64,000 nt of DNA from contig DUBE01000029.1 in the NCBI GenBank assembly GCA_012960475.1, positions 1-64,000 on the forward strand. The letters run 5' to 3'. Below, piece after piece: positions 27,935-36,506 of this stretch. Origin of the DNA: Planctomycetota bacterium (GTDB taxonomy: Bacteria; Planctomycetota; UBA1135; GCA-002686595). How positions within the stretch are numbered: the stretch's first letter is position 1; every line of letters begins with the position of its first letter. Under the pieces are notes generated by a model. It was not told where the DNA came from, did no database searches, and saw nothing but the letters and a program-made list of their open reading frames with translations. Made by a program: the position numbers and the translations under genes.

Positions 27935-28330
27935 CGCGTCGATTGGCGCTTGGGCTTTCTGGTTTGAATCGTGAACTGGAGTCTGGTCCCGGGGCCTGAA
28001 AGGCCCTGGGCGGCATTCTGAGGGGCCAATGAGGGCGAGTCAACGCCTGGTCGGGATCCCTTCCAGAGCCTTGAGACGCACCAGAGGGCTCGGTCTTCCC
28101 CCGATCCTTGTAAGAGCCTGCCCTTGGGGTCAGCCAGGGTTGGAAGGGAGTGGGGTGACGGCGGGGTAAATCCCTCTGCTCATGGCGCTGATCGGAAGGT
28201 AATGTTTGCGCAGCCCTCATCCTGGGGCTTGCAGGGCCCCCCGATGGGGTGCATTCTCTGCGCCCAAGAGGCGCCCACGATTCTGGGCCGTTCGAATTCC
28301 TCTCCCCACTTGGACCACCGAGCCCATTCC
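27935..28330. other. Intergenic region between gspD and nhaA
   Basis: 396 bp without a credible gene. It must hold the promoter of the leftward gsp operon and the leader of rightward nhaA. The nhaA-proximal half is rich in potential hairpins, one candidate element of which is listed separately. Confidence 0.6.
28145..28215 (+). ncRNA. Candidate structured leader (possible cation riboswitch) upstream of nhaA
   Basis: The segment contains a compact hairpin (28161-28166 pairing with 28174-28179, including two G-U pairs) followed by the purine-rich CGGAAGGTAA and GCGC-type complementary pieces. NhaA genes in several phyla are preceded by the nhaA-I and nhaA-II motif RNAs, reported to be lithium riboswitches. 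I cannot confirm the consensus by eye, so this is a placement-based suggestion. Confidence 0.25.
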
Positions 28331-29635
28331 ATGAATTCTCCCAAGCGCGGCTTCGTCAATTACCTGCAAGAATTCTCGATTCCCCTGATCGCTGGGGTCA
28401 TAGCCGCCCTGCTGGCCGCCAACCTGGCTCCGGATTGGTACCAGCACTGGTTCGGTGCGGGACATGGGGAGGGGCCTGAGGTCTGGGAACTGCCCGGCCA
28501 TCTGATGGTCTTCGGCCATCACCTCAACCTGCACTTTTTCATCAACAGTGTGTTCATGGTCTTCTTCTTTGGCATCGCTACCAAAGAGATCACCGAGGCC
28601 TGTCTGCCCGGTGGTTCGCTCAACCCTCCCAGGAAGGCAGTCAACCCACTGATCGCGACTCTGGGCGGAGTGGTTGGACCCGTGGCGGTTTTCTTCTTGG
28701 CGATGAATTTCATTGGTCCCGAAGGCTTCAATGCCAAACCATCCGAATGGAATGAGTACCTGCGTGGTTGGGGTATTCCTACGGCGACGGACATCGCCTT
28801 GGCCTGGTTGGTGGCGCGCGCAGTGTTTGGCTCCGGACATCCCGCCATTAATTTCTTGCTGTTGCTCGCGATTGCGGATGATGCTATTGGCCTTGGGATC
28901 ATAGCGGTCTTTTATGGAGACCCTGAAGTTCCCAACCGTCCAGAGTTCCTTGGTCTGGTTGCTGCGGGCATGGCGCTGGCTTATGTACTGCGGCGTCGTT
29001 CAGTGCGCGCCTGGTGGCCCTACATCTTTTTGGCAGGTGGCCTCAGTTGGTGCGGTTTGATGATGGCTCATCTGCACGCGGCGTTGGCCTTGGTGCCCAT
29101 CGTGCCTTTCCTGCCTGCACCGAGCCGGGACGTGGGCCTGTTCTCCTCAGGGGACGAAGTGGACAAGATGGGCGAGAAGACCGCCGAGGACCTGGGATTG
29201 CAGCACTCGACCCTGGAGAACTATGAACATCAAACCAAGCTCTTCGTGGACTTCGGCCTGTTCTTTTTTGCCATGGGCAATGCGGGGGTGGAGTTCAGTT
29301 CCGTGGGGTTGATGACCTGGGTCATCTTCGCCAGCCTGCTGGTGGGCAAGACTGTGGGGATCGTGGCCTTCGGGCTGTTTGGCAAGATTCTCGGCTTTCC
29401 CCTGCCCACGGGCATGGTTTTCAAGGACCTCTTCCTGGCTGGCCTGATTGCCGGCCTGGGATTGACTGTGGCCCTCTTCGTGGCGGGCGCGGCCTACGGC
29501 AAGACCCAGATCGTTGGGATCGATTTGGGAGGTCAGGCCAAGATGGGGGCCCTGCTATCCGGCGGCATCGGCTTCCTGGCCATTGTGGCTGGCAGGTTGC
29601 TGAAGGCCAAGCGGCCTCCTGAGGGTGACTCCTGA
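28331..29635 (+). CDS. nhaA: Na+/H+ antiporter NhaA
   Basis: 434 residues from ATG 28331; the frame is open farther upstream, but homologous sequence starts near FVNYLQEFSIPLIAGV. About eleven to twelve membrane helices. The ion-binding pair of aspartates is in LLLAIADDAIGLGIIAVFY, and GIPTATDIALAWLVAR is the discontinuous-helix region of NhaA. The protein exchanges Na+ or Li+ for H+ across the inner membrane, giving salt and alkali tolerance. Compared with E. coli NhaA (388 aa) it has a longer loop (about residues 290-330, DEVDKMGEKTAEDLGLQHS). Confidence 0.93.
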   Translation: MNSPKRGFVNYLQEFSIPLIAGVIAALLAANLAPDWYQHWFGAGHGEGPEVWELPGHLMVFGHHLNLHFFINSVFMVFFFGIATKEITEACLPGGSLNPPRKAVNPLIATLGGVVGPVAVFFLAMNFIGPEGFNAKPSEWNEYLRGWGIPTATDIALAWLVARAVFGSGHPAINFLLLLAIADDAIGLGIIAVFYGDPEVPNRPEFLGLVAAGMALAYVLRRRSVRAWWPYIFLAGGLSWCGLMMAHLHAALALVPIVPFLPAPSRDVGLFSSGDEVDKMGEKTAEDLGLQHSTLENYEHQTKLFVDFGLFFFAMGNAGVEFSSVGLMTWVIFASLLVGKTVGIVAFGLFGKILGFPLPTGMVFKDLFLAGLIAGLGLTVALFVAGAAYGKTQIVGIDLGGQAKMGALLSGGIGFLAIVAGRLLKAKRPPEGDS

Positions 29636-29735
29636 GGGATAGGGCCTCCTGTGCTTGCGCCTCTGGTCGCCCGGGGCACGGGCCCTGGGCCCTGGGCCCC
29701 TGGGGGCGCAATGGCATGGATCCGGCGTCCTTGGC

Positions 29736-29741
29736 TAGAAT
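29736..29741 (+). promoter_or_regulatory. Candidate -10 element TAGAAT before the EIIA gene
   Basis: TAGAAT about 78 nt upstream of the EIIA ATG; no clear -35. Part of the recurring TAGAAT pattern in this window. Confidence 0.3.
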
Positions 29742-29818
29742 AGGCGCCCAGGGCTTGGGCTTCCTCTTGGATGCCTTTCGGGGTCAACCTCCCGCGAGCG
29801 TGCCCAGAACGACTTGCC

Positions 29819-30292
29819 ATGCATCTTTCCGAAATCTTGACCCCGAAAGACCTGCACCTTGGTTTCAACCCGGGTGACAAGTGGAATGGGATTCGTATTC
29901 TGGTCGAGAACCTGGTGGCCGCCGGGCGCTTGTCCTCCGAACGCCAGGCCGATGTGCTGGAAGAGGTATTGGAGCGCGAACACTCCATGTCCACTGGAAT
30001 GGAGGATGGCATCGCGATTCCCCATGCTGCGGTAGAGGGTATCGAAGAGGTACTGGCCGTCGTGGGCTTCGTGGACCCTGAAGCTCAACTGGACTTCGAT
30101 GCGGTGGATGGCCTGCCTACTCAGGTAGTGGTTCTGCTGGTCATCCCGCGGGAGCAGAAAATGTTGCACATTCGCACCATGGCAGAGGTCGCCAGAGTCC
30201 TTGGAGATCAGGAGCTGCTCGCGCGCCTGGTGGCCTGCGGGGATCCGAACGAAGCCTATACGCTCTTGACCTCCGCAACGCACAGTACCTGA
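29819..30292 (+). CDS. PTS EIIA-domain protein (PtsN / fructose type)
   Basis: 157 residues from ATG 29819. A single EIIA type-2 domain with the phosphorylatable His69 in MEDGIAIPHAAVEG and the trailing motif LLVIPREQKMLHIRTMAEVAR. Stand-alone EIIA proteins of this class act mainly in regulation (nitrogen-PTS, potassium and stress responses) rather than in sugar uptake. No HPr, EI or permease gene is next to it. The stop overlaps the start of the next gene by one base, so the two are probably coupled. Confidence 0.85.
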   Translation: MHLSEILTPKDLHLGFNPGDKWNGIRILVENLVAAGRLSSERQADVLEEVLEREHSMSTGMEDGIAIPHAAVEGIEEVLAVVGFVDPEAQLDFDAVDGLPTQVVVLLVIPREQKMLHIRTMAEVARVLGDQELLARLVACGDPNEAYTLLTSATHST

Positions 30293-32970
30293 TGGGCTTG
30301 GGCTTGGGGTTGGGCCGCTGGGGCGCATCCTGCACCTTGGGAAGTTCTGCTTTTCTGGCGGGAGCCTCAGGCATGATTACCCAGAGGCTTGGGTTGTCGG
30401 CCCTGGACCTGTCTCTGGGCGCGGGCTTGGGAGCGGCCACTGGATTGTCGCTCTATCTGGCCAGTTGGGCTCTTGGAGCCTGGCGTGCGGGGCTCTGGAT
30501 TACGGGGGCCAACACGCTCCTGGTGGGGGGCGCCGCGGGGTGTAGTGCGGGACTCTTGGGTTGGAGTGTGGGTCGTGGCGTCTGGTGCAGCCTGGTCTGC
30601 TTGTGTCTGGCGGGATTTTGTCAGGGCTTGTTCCTGCCGCTTCTGGCCAGGCGCAGGGGAGCGGAAGGAATTCCTCAGCTTTGGGCTTTGAATCTGCTTG
30701 GGGCGCTGTTTGGCGTTGTGCTTTTGGGGGAGTGGGCGGCTGCGAACTACGGGGTTGTCGGCGCGGCATCTTGCGCAGTCTTGGCTGCACTCCTGGCGGG
30801 CGCTTTGCCCAGCAGGTTGCGGCCGCTGGAGCCTGGCAGTGTCAAAGCTCCCCAGAACACCGATCAGGTTCAGCAGCAGGCTCTGCTGTCGCCCAGGGCA
30901 GCCTGTGCCATCGTGGTCAGCGCCACTCTGTTCACTGGGCTCTCCGAGAGCGTCCTGTTGCGCCTGGCCAGCTTGGACCTGGGCTCCATGCATGCGGCCA
31001 TGGGGCATGCACTTGGTGGCGCTCTGGGGGCACTGGCCCTGGGTGCCTGGCTCCTTCCGCGTTGGTTGCCCAGAGACGGGCGTGGCCCCTTGTGGTGTCT
31101 CTTGTTGGCGGCCGTGGCGCACGGGGTCTGGTTCTGGCCGGAATTTCATCTGGGCGCGAACCAACTCTATGGCTGGGGCGCGGCCGGGGGCGGGGGGATC
31201 GCCGGGCTCCTGGCGGGGATGCTGCTGGCCCTGCCCCTCTTGCCACTGGGAGCGGTGGTGCCCACGGTGCACCGGGCCATGGGGGGCGAGAGTGGTCGAC
31301 GTCTGGGGGACTTGCTGCTGCCCGAGGTCTTGGGTGCGCTGCTGGTTCTGCCTCTGGTCTGGTTTGGCACGGCTTCCTTCGGTGCAGAGGGTTTGTTGGC
31401 TCTGTGCGCGGGCCTGCTCTGCGTATTGGCCTTGATGCTGGGAAGCCGTGGGTTGGCCGCGTTCGCAGCTACGACTGCCCTGCTGCTTGGCTGGATGCCC
31501 GCCCCCGCCATGCAGACTCCTGCCTTGCGTCGCAGCGAGTTTCACTTGCTGGCTCAAGTCCAGGGGCCTCACTTCAGCGTGGCGGTGGTGGATGATCAAC
31601 TGCGCGGGGAGCGCACCCTCATGACCAATGACTTTCGAGCCACGGCTACGGGATCCGACTACCACTACATGCGCGCCCTAGGGCATCTGCCCGCTCTGCT
31701 GCATCCGGCACCCACAAAGGTGGCGGTCTTGGCCTTTGGTACGGGCACGACTGCGGGTGCGCTCGCCATGCACAACGAGGTGCAGGAGTTGCACATTCTG
31801 GAACTCTCCCGGGCGGTGATCGAGAAGGCGCCCCTCTTTGCGGCTGTGAACCACAACGTGTTGCTGGATCCCCGGGTGCGCTTGAGCATCGGAGATGGTC
31901 GTCGCTCTCTCAAAGAACTGACCGGAGAGCTTGATCTGTTGACCATGGAGCCGCTTCTGCCCGACGCACCTGGGGCTGTCTATCTGTACACCGAAGACTT
32001 CTACGCCGAGGCCCGCGAGGCTCTGGCTCCCGGTGGAATCCTCTGCCAATGGGTGCCACCACATGCCCTGCGTCCCGAGACCTGCCGGGCGGTGGTGGGG
32101 GCCTTTGGACGTTCGTTTCCCTGGGCCGCCGTGTTTCAGTACGGCAGTCAGTGGATCATGATCGGGGCCGAGGAATTGCCCCTGCTTGATTCAGGTCGCT
32201 TTCCAACAGAGGGTCCCCTCGCCGAAGCCCTCACGCAACTGGGTTTGCAGGACCGGGCCGGCATTGCGGCTCATTTCTGGGCGCTGTGCCCCGAGTTGGG
32301 GGCCGACGAGCGCGCCCTTCGGGATCGGGACCCGTGGATTCTTCACCGTCCCCGGCCAAAGGGGTTCGAGGTCCTGGCCTGGCTGCCCGAGAACATGGCC
32401 TGGCTGCGATCAAAGGCAGCGCTCCTGCCTGCGGCTTGGGCCGGGGACCTTTCCGCCCAGGATCGGCGCGGGTTCGAGGCCCTCTCGAAGGTGCGTCTGG
32501 CCCGGGAACTGCTCAGCGCCCGGCGGGCGCAGACCGCTGGCGCCAGACTCTCCGGGGCAGTCGCCAGGGAAGAAGAGGACGGCAAGGGCCTGGACCTGCT
32601 TCTGGCCGAGGCTCAGGAACTTGCACCCGACAATCACGAGGTGCTGGGCTTGCTGCGCGAGGCGAACTTCCAGGAGAACTTCTCTTCCGGCTTGGGTCTC
32701 CTCGCTGCGGGCTATTCAGCACGAGCTCTGGATCCTCTTCTGAGCGCAGCGGAAGCAAAGCCTCGGCGTTCGGATGCTCATCTGGCGGTTGCTCTGGCCG
32801 CCGAGGGCCAGGGGTCGCGGGGTTTGGCTTTGGCTGCGATTCGCAAGGCGCTTGAACAGTGTCCTGGTCTGTTGGAGAGCCGCGCCGCAAGAAAAATCAC
32901 CGCTCTCGCCCCTGGGGAAACCGCCAGTCTGTTGCGGCGTGTGTTGGATCAAGCTAAATCCAATCCGTGA
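30292..32970 (+). CDS. Membrane-fused spermidine-synthase-like protein
   Basis: 892 residues. The first ~400 residues contain about ten to eleven membrane helices of the transporter-like kind often fused to spermidine synthase domains. Residues ~410-620 form a Rossmann methyltransferase/aminopropyltransferase fold (KVAVLAFGTGTTAGAL, IGDGRRSLKELTGELDLLTMEPLLPDAPGAVYLYTEDFYAEAREALAPGGILCQW). The C-terminal ~250 residues are helical and TPR-like. Such proteins are annotated as spermidine synthases, but their real substrates are mostly unknown; the usual GGGxG is replaced by GTGTT. The 3' end overlaps the convergent tsaC-fusion gene by 17 bp. Confidence 0.8.
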   Translation: MGLGLGLGRWGASCTLGSSAFLAGASGMITQRLGLSALDLSLGAGLGAATGLSLYLASWALGAWRAGLWITGANTLLVGGAAGCSAGLLGWSVGRGVWCSLVCLCLAGFCQGLFLPLLARRRGAEGIPQLWALNLLGALFGVVLLGEWAAANYGVVGAASCAVLAALLAGALPSRLRPLEPGSVKAPQNTDQVQQQALLSPRAACAIVVSATLFTGLSESVLLRLASLDLGSMHAAMGHALGGALGALALGAWLLPRWLPRDGRGPLWCLLLAAVAHGVWFWPEFHLGANQLYGWGAAGGGGIAGLLAGMLLALPLLPLGAVVPTVHRAMGGESGRRLGDLLLPEVLGALLVLPLVWFGTASFGAEGLLALCAGLLCVLALMLGSRGLAAFAATTALLLGWMPAPAMQTPALRRSEFHLLAQVQGPHFSVAVVDDQLRGERTLMTNDFRATATGSDYHYMRALGHLPALLHPAPTKVAVLAFGTGTTAGALAMHNEVQELHILELSRAVIEKAPLFAAVNHNVLLDPRVRLSIGDGRRSLKELTGELDLLTMEPLLPDAPGAVYLYTEDFYAEAREALAPGGILCQWVPPHALRPETCRAVVGAFGRSFPWAAVFQYGSQWIMIGAEELPLLDSGRFPTEGPLAEALTQLGLQDRAGIAAHFWALCPELGADERALRDRDPWILHRPRPKGFEVLAWLPENMAWLRSKAALLPAAWAGDLSAQDRRGFEALSKVRLARELLSARRAQTAGARLSGAVAREEEDGKGLDLLLAEAQELAPDNHEVLGLLREANFQENFSSGLGLLAAGYSARALDPLLSAAEAKPRRSDAHLAVALAAEGQGSRGLALAAIRKALEQCPGLLESRAARKITALAPGETASLLRRVLDQAKSNP

Positions 32971-34045
32971 GGCGTTGCTTCAAGGACGCGCTGATCAGGT
33001 CGCGGGTTCGGCGATATTGGTCCAGGGACCCTCCGAAGGGATCGGGCACATCGAGACCTTCAGGCGAAAGCAACTCCACCGTTGGGCCACGCCCGGGTGG
33101 CAGGCTGGTCAGCAGGCTCTGCATGTGCGAGCCGGTCAGGCAGTAGACCCGGTCCATTTTTAGCACCCGCTCGGGGCTTGCGGCCTGGGCCCGATGGTCC
33201 ACCAAACTGAGCCCCTGTTCCGCCAGAGCCACGCAGGAGTGGTCGCTGGGTGCCGTGCCATCCATGGCTCTGGTCCCCATGGATTGGATTTCGAAGCCGA
33301 ATGTGCTGGGGTCCGTGCCCAGGGTCTCGGTCAAGAGTGCACGTGTCAGGCCCTCGGCCATAGGCGAGCGACAGGTGTTGCCGGTGCAGATCATGGCGAT
33401 CTTGAGGCCGGCCGTTCGCTTGAGGTCTTGCAGGGAGATAAGTCCCTCGCGCAGGAGTTCGAATTGTCCGGGCCCCACCCGCAGGACCGTCGATTCCTGC
33501 CCCTTCTTGATCGGGCCTCCATCGAGAATGAGATCCGGGAGCGCGGCCAGATTCTCCTGGGCTGTGCTGGCATCCAAGGCCGCGGGGGAACCGGAAGGAT
33601 TGGCGCTGGTGGCGACGATTGGAAAGGGGGCGCTTTCGAGCAGAGCCAGGGTGCCCTGGTGGGCGGGCACACGCACACCCAGCCAGCCGTCCTGGATCAC
33701 CTCTGAGAGGTCCTGCTTTTCTGCCGGGGCCGAGGACTCGCGGACCAGGGTCAGGGGCCCGGGCCAGTAGCGCTCGGCCATGCGGCCCATGAGCTTGGGC
33801 CAGGGGCTGTTCAAGAGCGCTCTTGAAGCGCTGGCCAGGTGCCAGGTGAAGGGCTGGTCCTTGGCCCTGCCCTTAATTTCCCTCAGGCGCTTGAGGGCCG
33901 CGGGCAGGTCGGCGCGGGCGGCGAGGCCGTAGACCGTCTCGGTGGGCAGCACCAGGATCCCTCCCTCGCTTAACACGCGCAGGGCTTCCTGGAGGGTCTT
34001 TGCCTCCGGGGAGGCGCTGTCGGGGAACTCGAGGGTCTGAATCAC
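32954..34045 (-). CDS. Threonylcarbamoyl-AMP synthase fused to low-molecular-weight protein phosphatase
   Basis: 363 residues in two domains. Residues ~10-205 are a YrdC/Sua5/TsaC domain (LPTETVYGLAARAD, KGRAKDQPFTWHL, WPGPLTL, ATSANPSGSPA, ILDGGPIKKGQESTVL), which makes threonylcarbamoyl-AMP from Thr, bicarbonate and ATP for the t6A37 tRNA modification. Residues ~214-363 are a low-molecular-weight tyrosine/arginine phosphatase with catalytic loop C220-TGNT-C-R226-S and the acid DPFGGSLDQYRRTRD. In Bacillus the separate genes ywlC (TsaC) and ywlE (arginine phosphatase) are neighbours, so the fusion mirrors known synteny. The Thr-Gly-Asn-Thr loop resembles YwlE-type arginine phosphatases. All key residues are present in both halves. 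Confidence 0.9.
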   Translation of the reverse strand: MIQTLEFPDSASPEAKTLQEALRVLSEGGILVLPTETVYGLAARADLPAALKRLREIKGRAKDQPFTWHLASASRALLNSPWPKLMGRMAERYWPGPLTLVRESSAPAEKQDLSEVIQDGWLGVRVPAHQGTLALLESAPFPIVATSANPSGSPAALDASTAQENLAALPDLILDGGPIKKGQESTVLRVGPGQFELLREGLISLQDLKRTAGLKIAMICTGNTCRSPMAEGLTRALLTETLGTDPSTFGFEIQSMGTRAMDGTAPSDHSCVALAEQGLSLVDHRAQAASPERVLKMDRVYCLTGSHMQSLLTSLPPGRGPTVELLSPEGLDVPDPFGGSLDQYRRTRDLISASLKQRLTDWI

Positions 34046-34132
34046 GGCTGCCGGGGGGAGGGCCGTGGGCTAGCCTATCGCCTTCCATGGGCTAAACGAA
34101 GACTTCTGGCCCCTTCCCTTGCAATCCCTATT

Positions 34133-34924
34133 TTGTCTGATCCCAACAGCCAGCCCCCCTTGCAGACCGTCTCCGACGAAGATTTGCTGACGCGTCTGGC
34201 CCGGGGTCTGGCACACGAGATCAAGAACCCGCTCTCAACCATGGCGATCAACCTGACGCTCTTGGAGGAGGAGTTCACCCGGGCGGGGGCCGACGATCCG
34301 CGCTCCCGCAGGGTGACCAAGCGTGTGAATACTCTGCAGCGGGAAGTCAGTCGGCTGGAAGGGATCCTGGATGACTTTCTGCACTACGCTCGCGGTGGAC
34401 TGGTCAATCGTCAGCCGGGAGACTTGGTGGCTTTGGTGCGCGAGGTCTTGGAGTTCATGGATCCCGAGCACAGGACCCACGAAATCCGCGTTCTCTCCGA
34501 CTTGGAGAGCGGCCTGCCCCTGGTACTCCTGGACGAAGGTGTCTTGCGTCAGATGGTTATCAATCTCATGGTCAACGCACGTCAAGCAATGCCAGGTGGA
34601 GGCGAGTTGATCCTGCAGGTGCAGCGTGTGGGTTCCCGTGCGCAGTTGGTCATTACGGATACGGGTGTTGGCATGGATCCAGAAGAGTTGGAGCACTGCT
34701 TTGACATGTATTGGTCAACCAAACGCGACGGCACGGGTCTGGGCCTTTCTACTGTGCGCCGCATTATCCTGCAGCACGAGGGCACGATCGGGGTGATCAG
34801 TGAGAAGGGGCGCGGAACGAGCTTCACAATTACACTGCCCCTGGTGCAGGAAGTGACCGGTACGAGGGATGTTGAAACTCCAGAGGATGACTCCAGCGCT
34901 GAACAGGAAGACGACCATGAGTGA
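34133..34924 (+). CDS. Soluble sensor histidine kinase (NtrB-like), lacking a sensor domain
   Basis: 263 residues from a TTG start; no ATG is available before the conserved region. HisKA domain with the phospho-accepting His28 in LARGLAHEIKNPLSTMAINL, then HATPase with N box (MVINLMVNARQAMPGGGEL), G1 (VITDTGVGMDPEE) and G2 (GTGLGLSTVRRIILQHEG) boxes. There is no membrane helix and no PAS or GAF domain, so it must be controlled by a partner protein or be truncated. It is coupled to the response regulator gene by overlap. Together they form an NtrBC-type sigma-54 two-component system. Confidence 0.9.
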   Translation: MSDPNSQPPLQTVSDEDLLTRLARGLAHEIKNPLSTMAINLTLLEEEFTRAGADDPRSRRVTKRVNTLQREVSRLEGILDDFLHYARGGLVNRQPGDLVALVREVLEFMDPEHRTHEIRVLSDLESGLPLVLLDEGVLRQMVINLMVNARQAMPGGGELILQVQRVGSRAQLVITDTGVGMDPEELEHCFDMYWSTKRDGTGLGLSTVRRIILQHEGTIGVISEKGRGTSFTITLPLVQEVTGTRDVETPEDDSSAEQEDDHE

Positions 34925-36302
34925 ATCCGCAATTCCCTCTCTGCTGATTGTTGATGACGATGTGGCTCACGCGGAGTCCCTGCAGGATGCCCTGGAGATG
35001 GATGGCTACGAATGCAAGGTGGTCCACGGTGGCGCCGAGGCGTTGGAGTTGCTGCGGACAGATTCTTTTGATGTGGTGCTGACTGATCTGGTCATGGCAG
35101 ATGTCTCCGGACTTGAACTCCTGCGTGAATCGCGCAGCCTGCACCCAACCACACCAGTGCTCCTGATCACCGGTCATGCCACCATCGAAACCGCCGTTGA
35201 CGCTATGCGACACGGGGCAGAGGACTACATTGCAAAACCGGTGAGCCTGCCGGAATTGCGCGCCAAGCTGAGCCGGGCGGTGGATCGGGCGCGGCTACTG
35301 GCGGATCACGAGGAACTCAAGCGTCAGAACGAAGACCTGCGCCGCCAGTTGGACGAGCGCTTTGGTCTGGAGGGGATCTTGGGGCATTCGCCCCAGATGC
35401 AGCGCGTTTTCCAGGTGGTTTCCCAGGTGGCCGCGACCCACGCAACTGTGCTGATTCTCGGTGAAAGCGGTACGGGCAAGGAATTGGTGGCGCGTGCGTT
35501 GCACGGGGGCAGTCTGCGTTCAAAGAATAATTTTGTGGCGGTCAATTGTGCGGCCATGAGCGAAGGTTTGATCGAGTCGGAGCTCTTCGGCCACAAGCGC
35601 GGGTCCTTCACCGGTGCAGTGGCAGAGAAGCAAGGACGTATCGCCTATGCTGACGGGGGCACCCTGTTCTTGGATGAGGTGGGGGACATGCCCCTTGACA
35701 CCCAGGCCAAGCTCCTTCGCGTGTTGGAGAGTCGCGAGGTTGTGCAGGTGGGCGGGCACGAGCCCAAGAAGGTCGATATCCGCCTGGTGGCCGCCACCAA
35801 TCGCGATCTGCGCAGCATGGTGTCCGAGGGGACTTTCCGCGAGGACTTGTTGTTCCGCTTGCAGGTGGTGAGCATTGAACTGCCGCCCCTTCGGGATCGA
35901 GTTGGAGATCTTCCGCTTCTATTGGAGTATTTCGTGCGCACCCTGGCTGCGGAACATGGGCGACCCGTGACTGGCATCTCCACCGAGGCCCGCGCGGTCC
36001 TGGCGCGTCATGATTGGCCGGGCAATGTGCGCGAGTTGCGTAACGCTGTGGAGAACATGGTGCTCCTGGCCCAGGGGGAGACCCTGCAGATCGATGACCT
36101 GCCCGATACTGTTCTGACCGGGGGAGGAAAATCCCGCGGGGGACAGTTGGATCTGGCTGGACGGTCCCTGGCAGAAATGGAGCAGGCTCTGATCAAAGCC
36201 AACCTGGAACTGATGGAGGACAACCGTGAGCGCACCGCCAAGGTGTTGGGAATCGGGGAGCGGACCCTCTACCGCAAGATCAAGGAGTACGGGCTGCAAT
36301 AG
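34917..36302 (+). CDS. Sigma-54-dependent response regulator (NtrC family)
   Basis: 461 residues from ATG 34917, overlapping the kinase stop by 8 nt. Receiver domain with acidic pocket IVDDD and phosphorylation site Asp57 (VVLTDLVMADVSG); AAA+ domain with Walker A ILGESGTGKELVARALH, the sigma-54 contact loop GSFTGA (the usual GAFTGA with Ala to Ser), Walker B GGTLFLDEVGDM and arginine finger region FREDLLFRL; C-terminal Fis-type helix-turn-helix (TAKVLGIGERTLYRKIKEYGL). It would activate sigma-54 promoters when phosphorylated. Target genes are unknown; a near-consensus sigma-54 site lies just downstream, before dnaK. Confidence 0.93.
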   Translation: MSESAIPSLLIVDDDVAHAESLQDALEMDGYECKVVHGGAEALELLRTDSFDVVLTDLVMADVSGLELLRESRSLHPTTPVLLITGHATIETAVDAMRHGAEDYIAKPVSLPELRAKLSRAVDRARLLADHEELKRQNEDLRRQLDERFGLEGILGHSPQMQRVFQVVSQVAATHATVLILGESGTGKELVARALHGGSLRSKNNFVAVNCAAMSEGLIESELFGHKRGSFTGAVAEKQGRIAYADGGTLFLDEVGDMPLDTQAKLLRVLESREVVQVGGHEPKKVDIRLVAATNRDLRSMVSEGTFREDLLFRLQVVSIELPPLRDRVGDLPLLLEYFVRTLAAEHGRPVTGISTEARAVLARHDWPGNVRELRNAVENMVLLAQGETLQIDDLPDTVLTGGGKSRGGQLDLAGRSLAEMEQALIKANLELMEDNRERTAKVLGIGERTLYRKIKEYGLQ

Positions 36303-36445
36303 CCATGGGGCGGTCTGCCACCCTGGCAGGTACCTGATCCCGGCTCCTCGGTGCCTGCCAATCTGGCGCGATCTGGGCCTTGACCCAACCCGGTTGGTCT
36401 TCGTAACCCACGGCTGAACAGGGGGTTAGGACGTTTCTTGGTCCC

Positions 36446-36477
36446 TGGCACGGGGTTTGAACTACCAGCAATACAAT
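36446..36477 (+). promoter_or_regulatory. Candidate dnaK promoter: near-consensus sigma-54 site and TACAAT
   Basis: TGGCACG-N4-TTGAA at 36446-36461 matches the -24/-12 sigma-54 consensus TGGCACG-N4-TTGCA at every fixed position except the C of the -12 GC. TACAAT at 36472-36477, 30 nt before the dnaK ATG, could instead be a sigma-70 type -10. No CIRCE repeat (the HrcA operator) is seen. Confidence 0.3.
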
Positions 36478-36506
36478 CCCCGGATCGTGCCGGGGGCAAG
36501 ACAACC

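Noticed and set aside
29640-29720. GC-rich repeats (GGGCCCTGGGCCCTGGG) after nhaA as a terminator
   Set aside because: Several alternative hairpins are possible but there is no T-rich tail.
36386-36400. Small palindrome CCAACC-C-GGTTGG upstream of dnaK as an operator
   Set aside because: Only six-base arms, far from the likely promoter, and unlike CIRCE; too weak to call.
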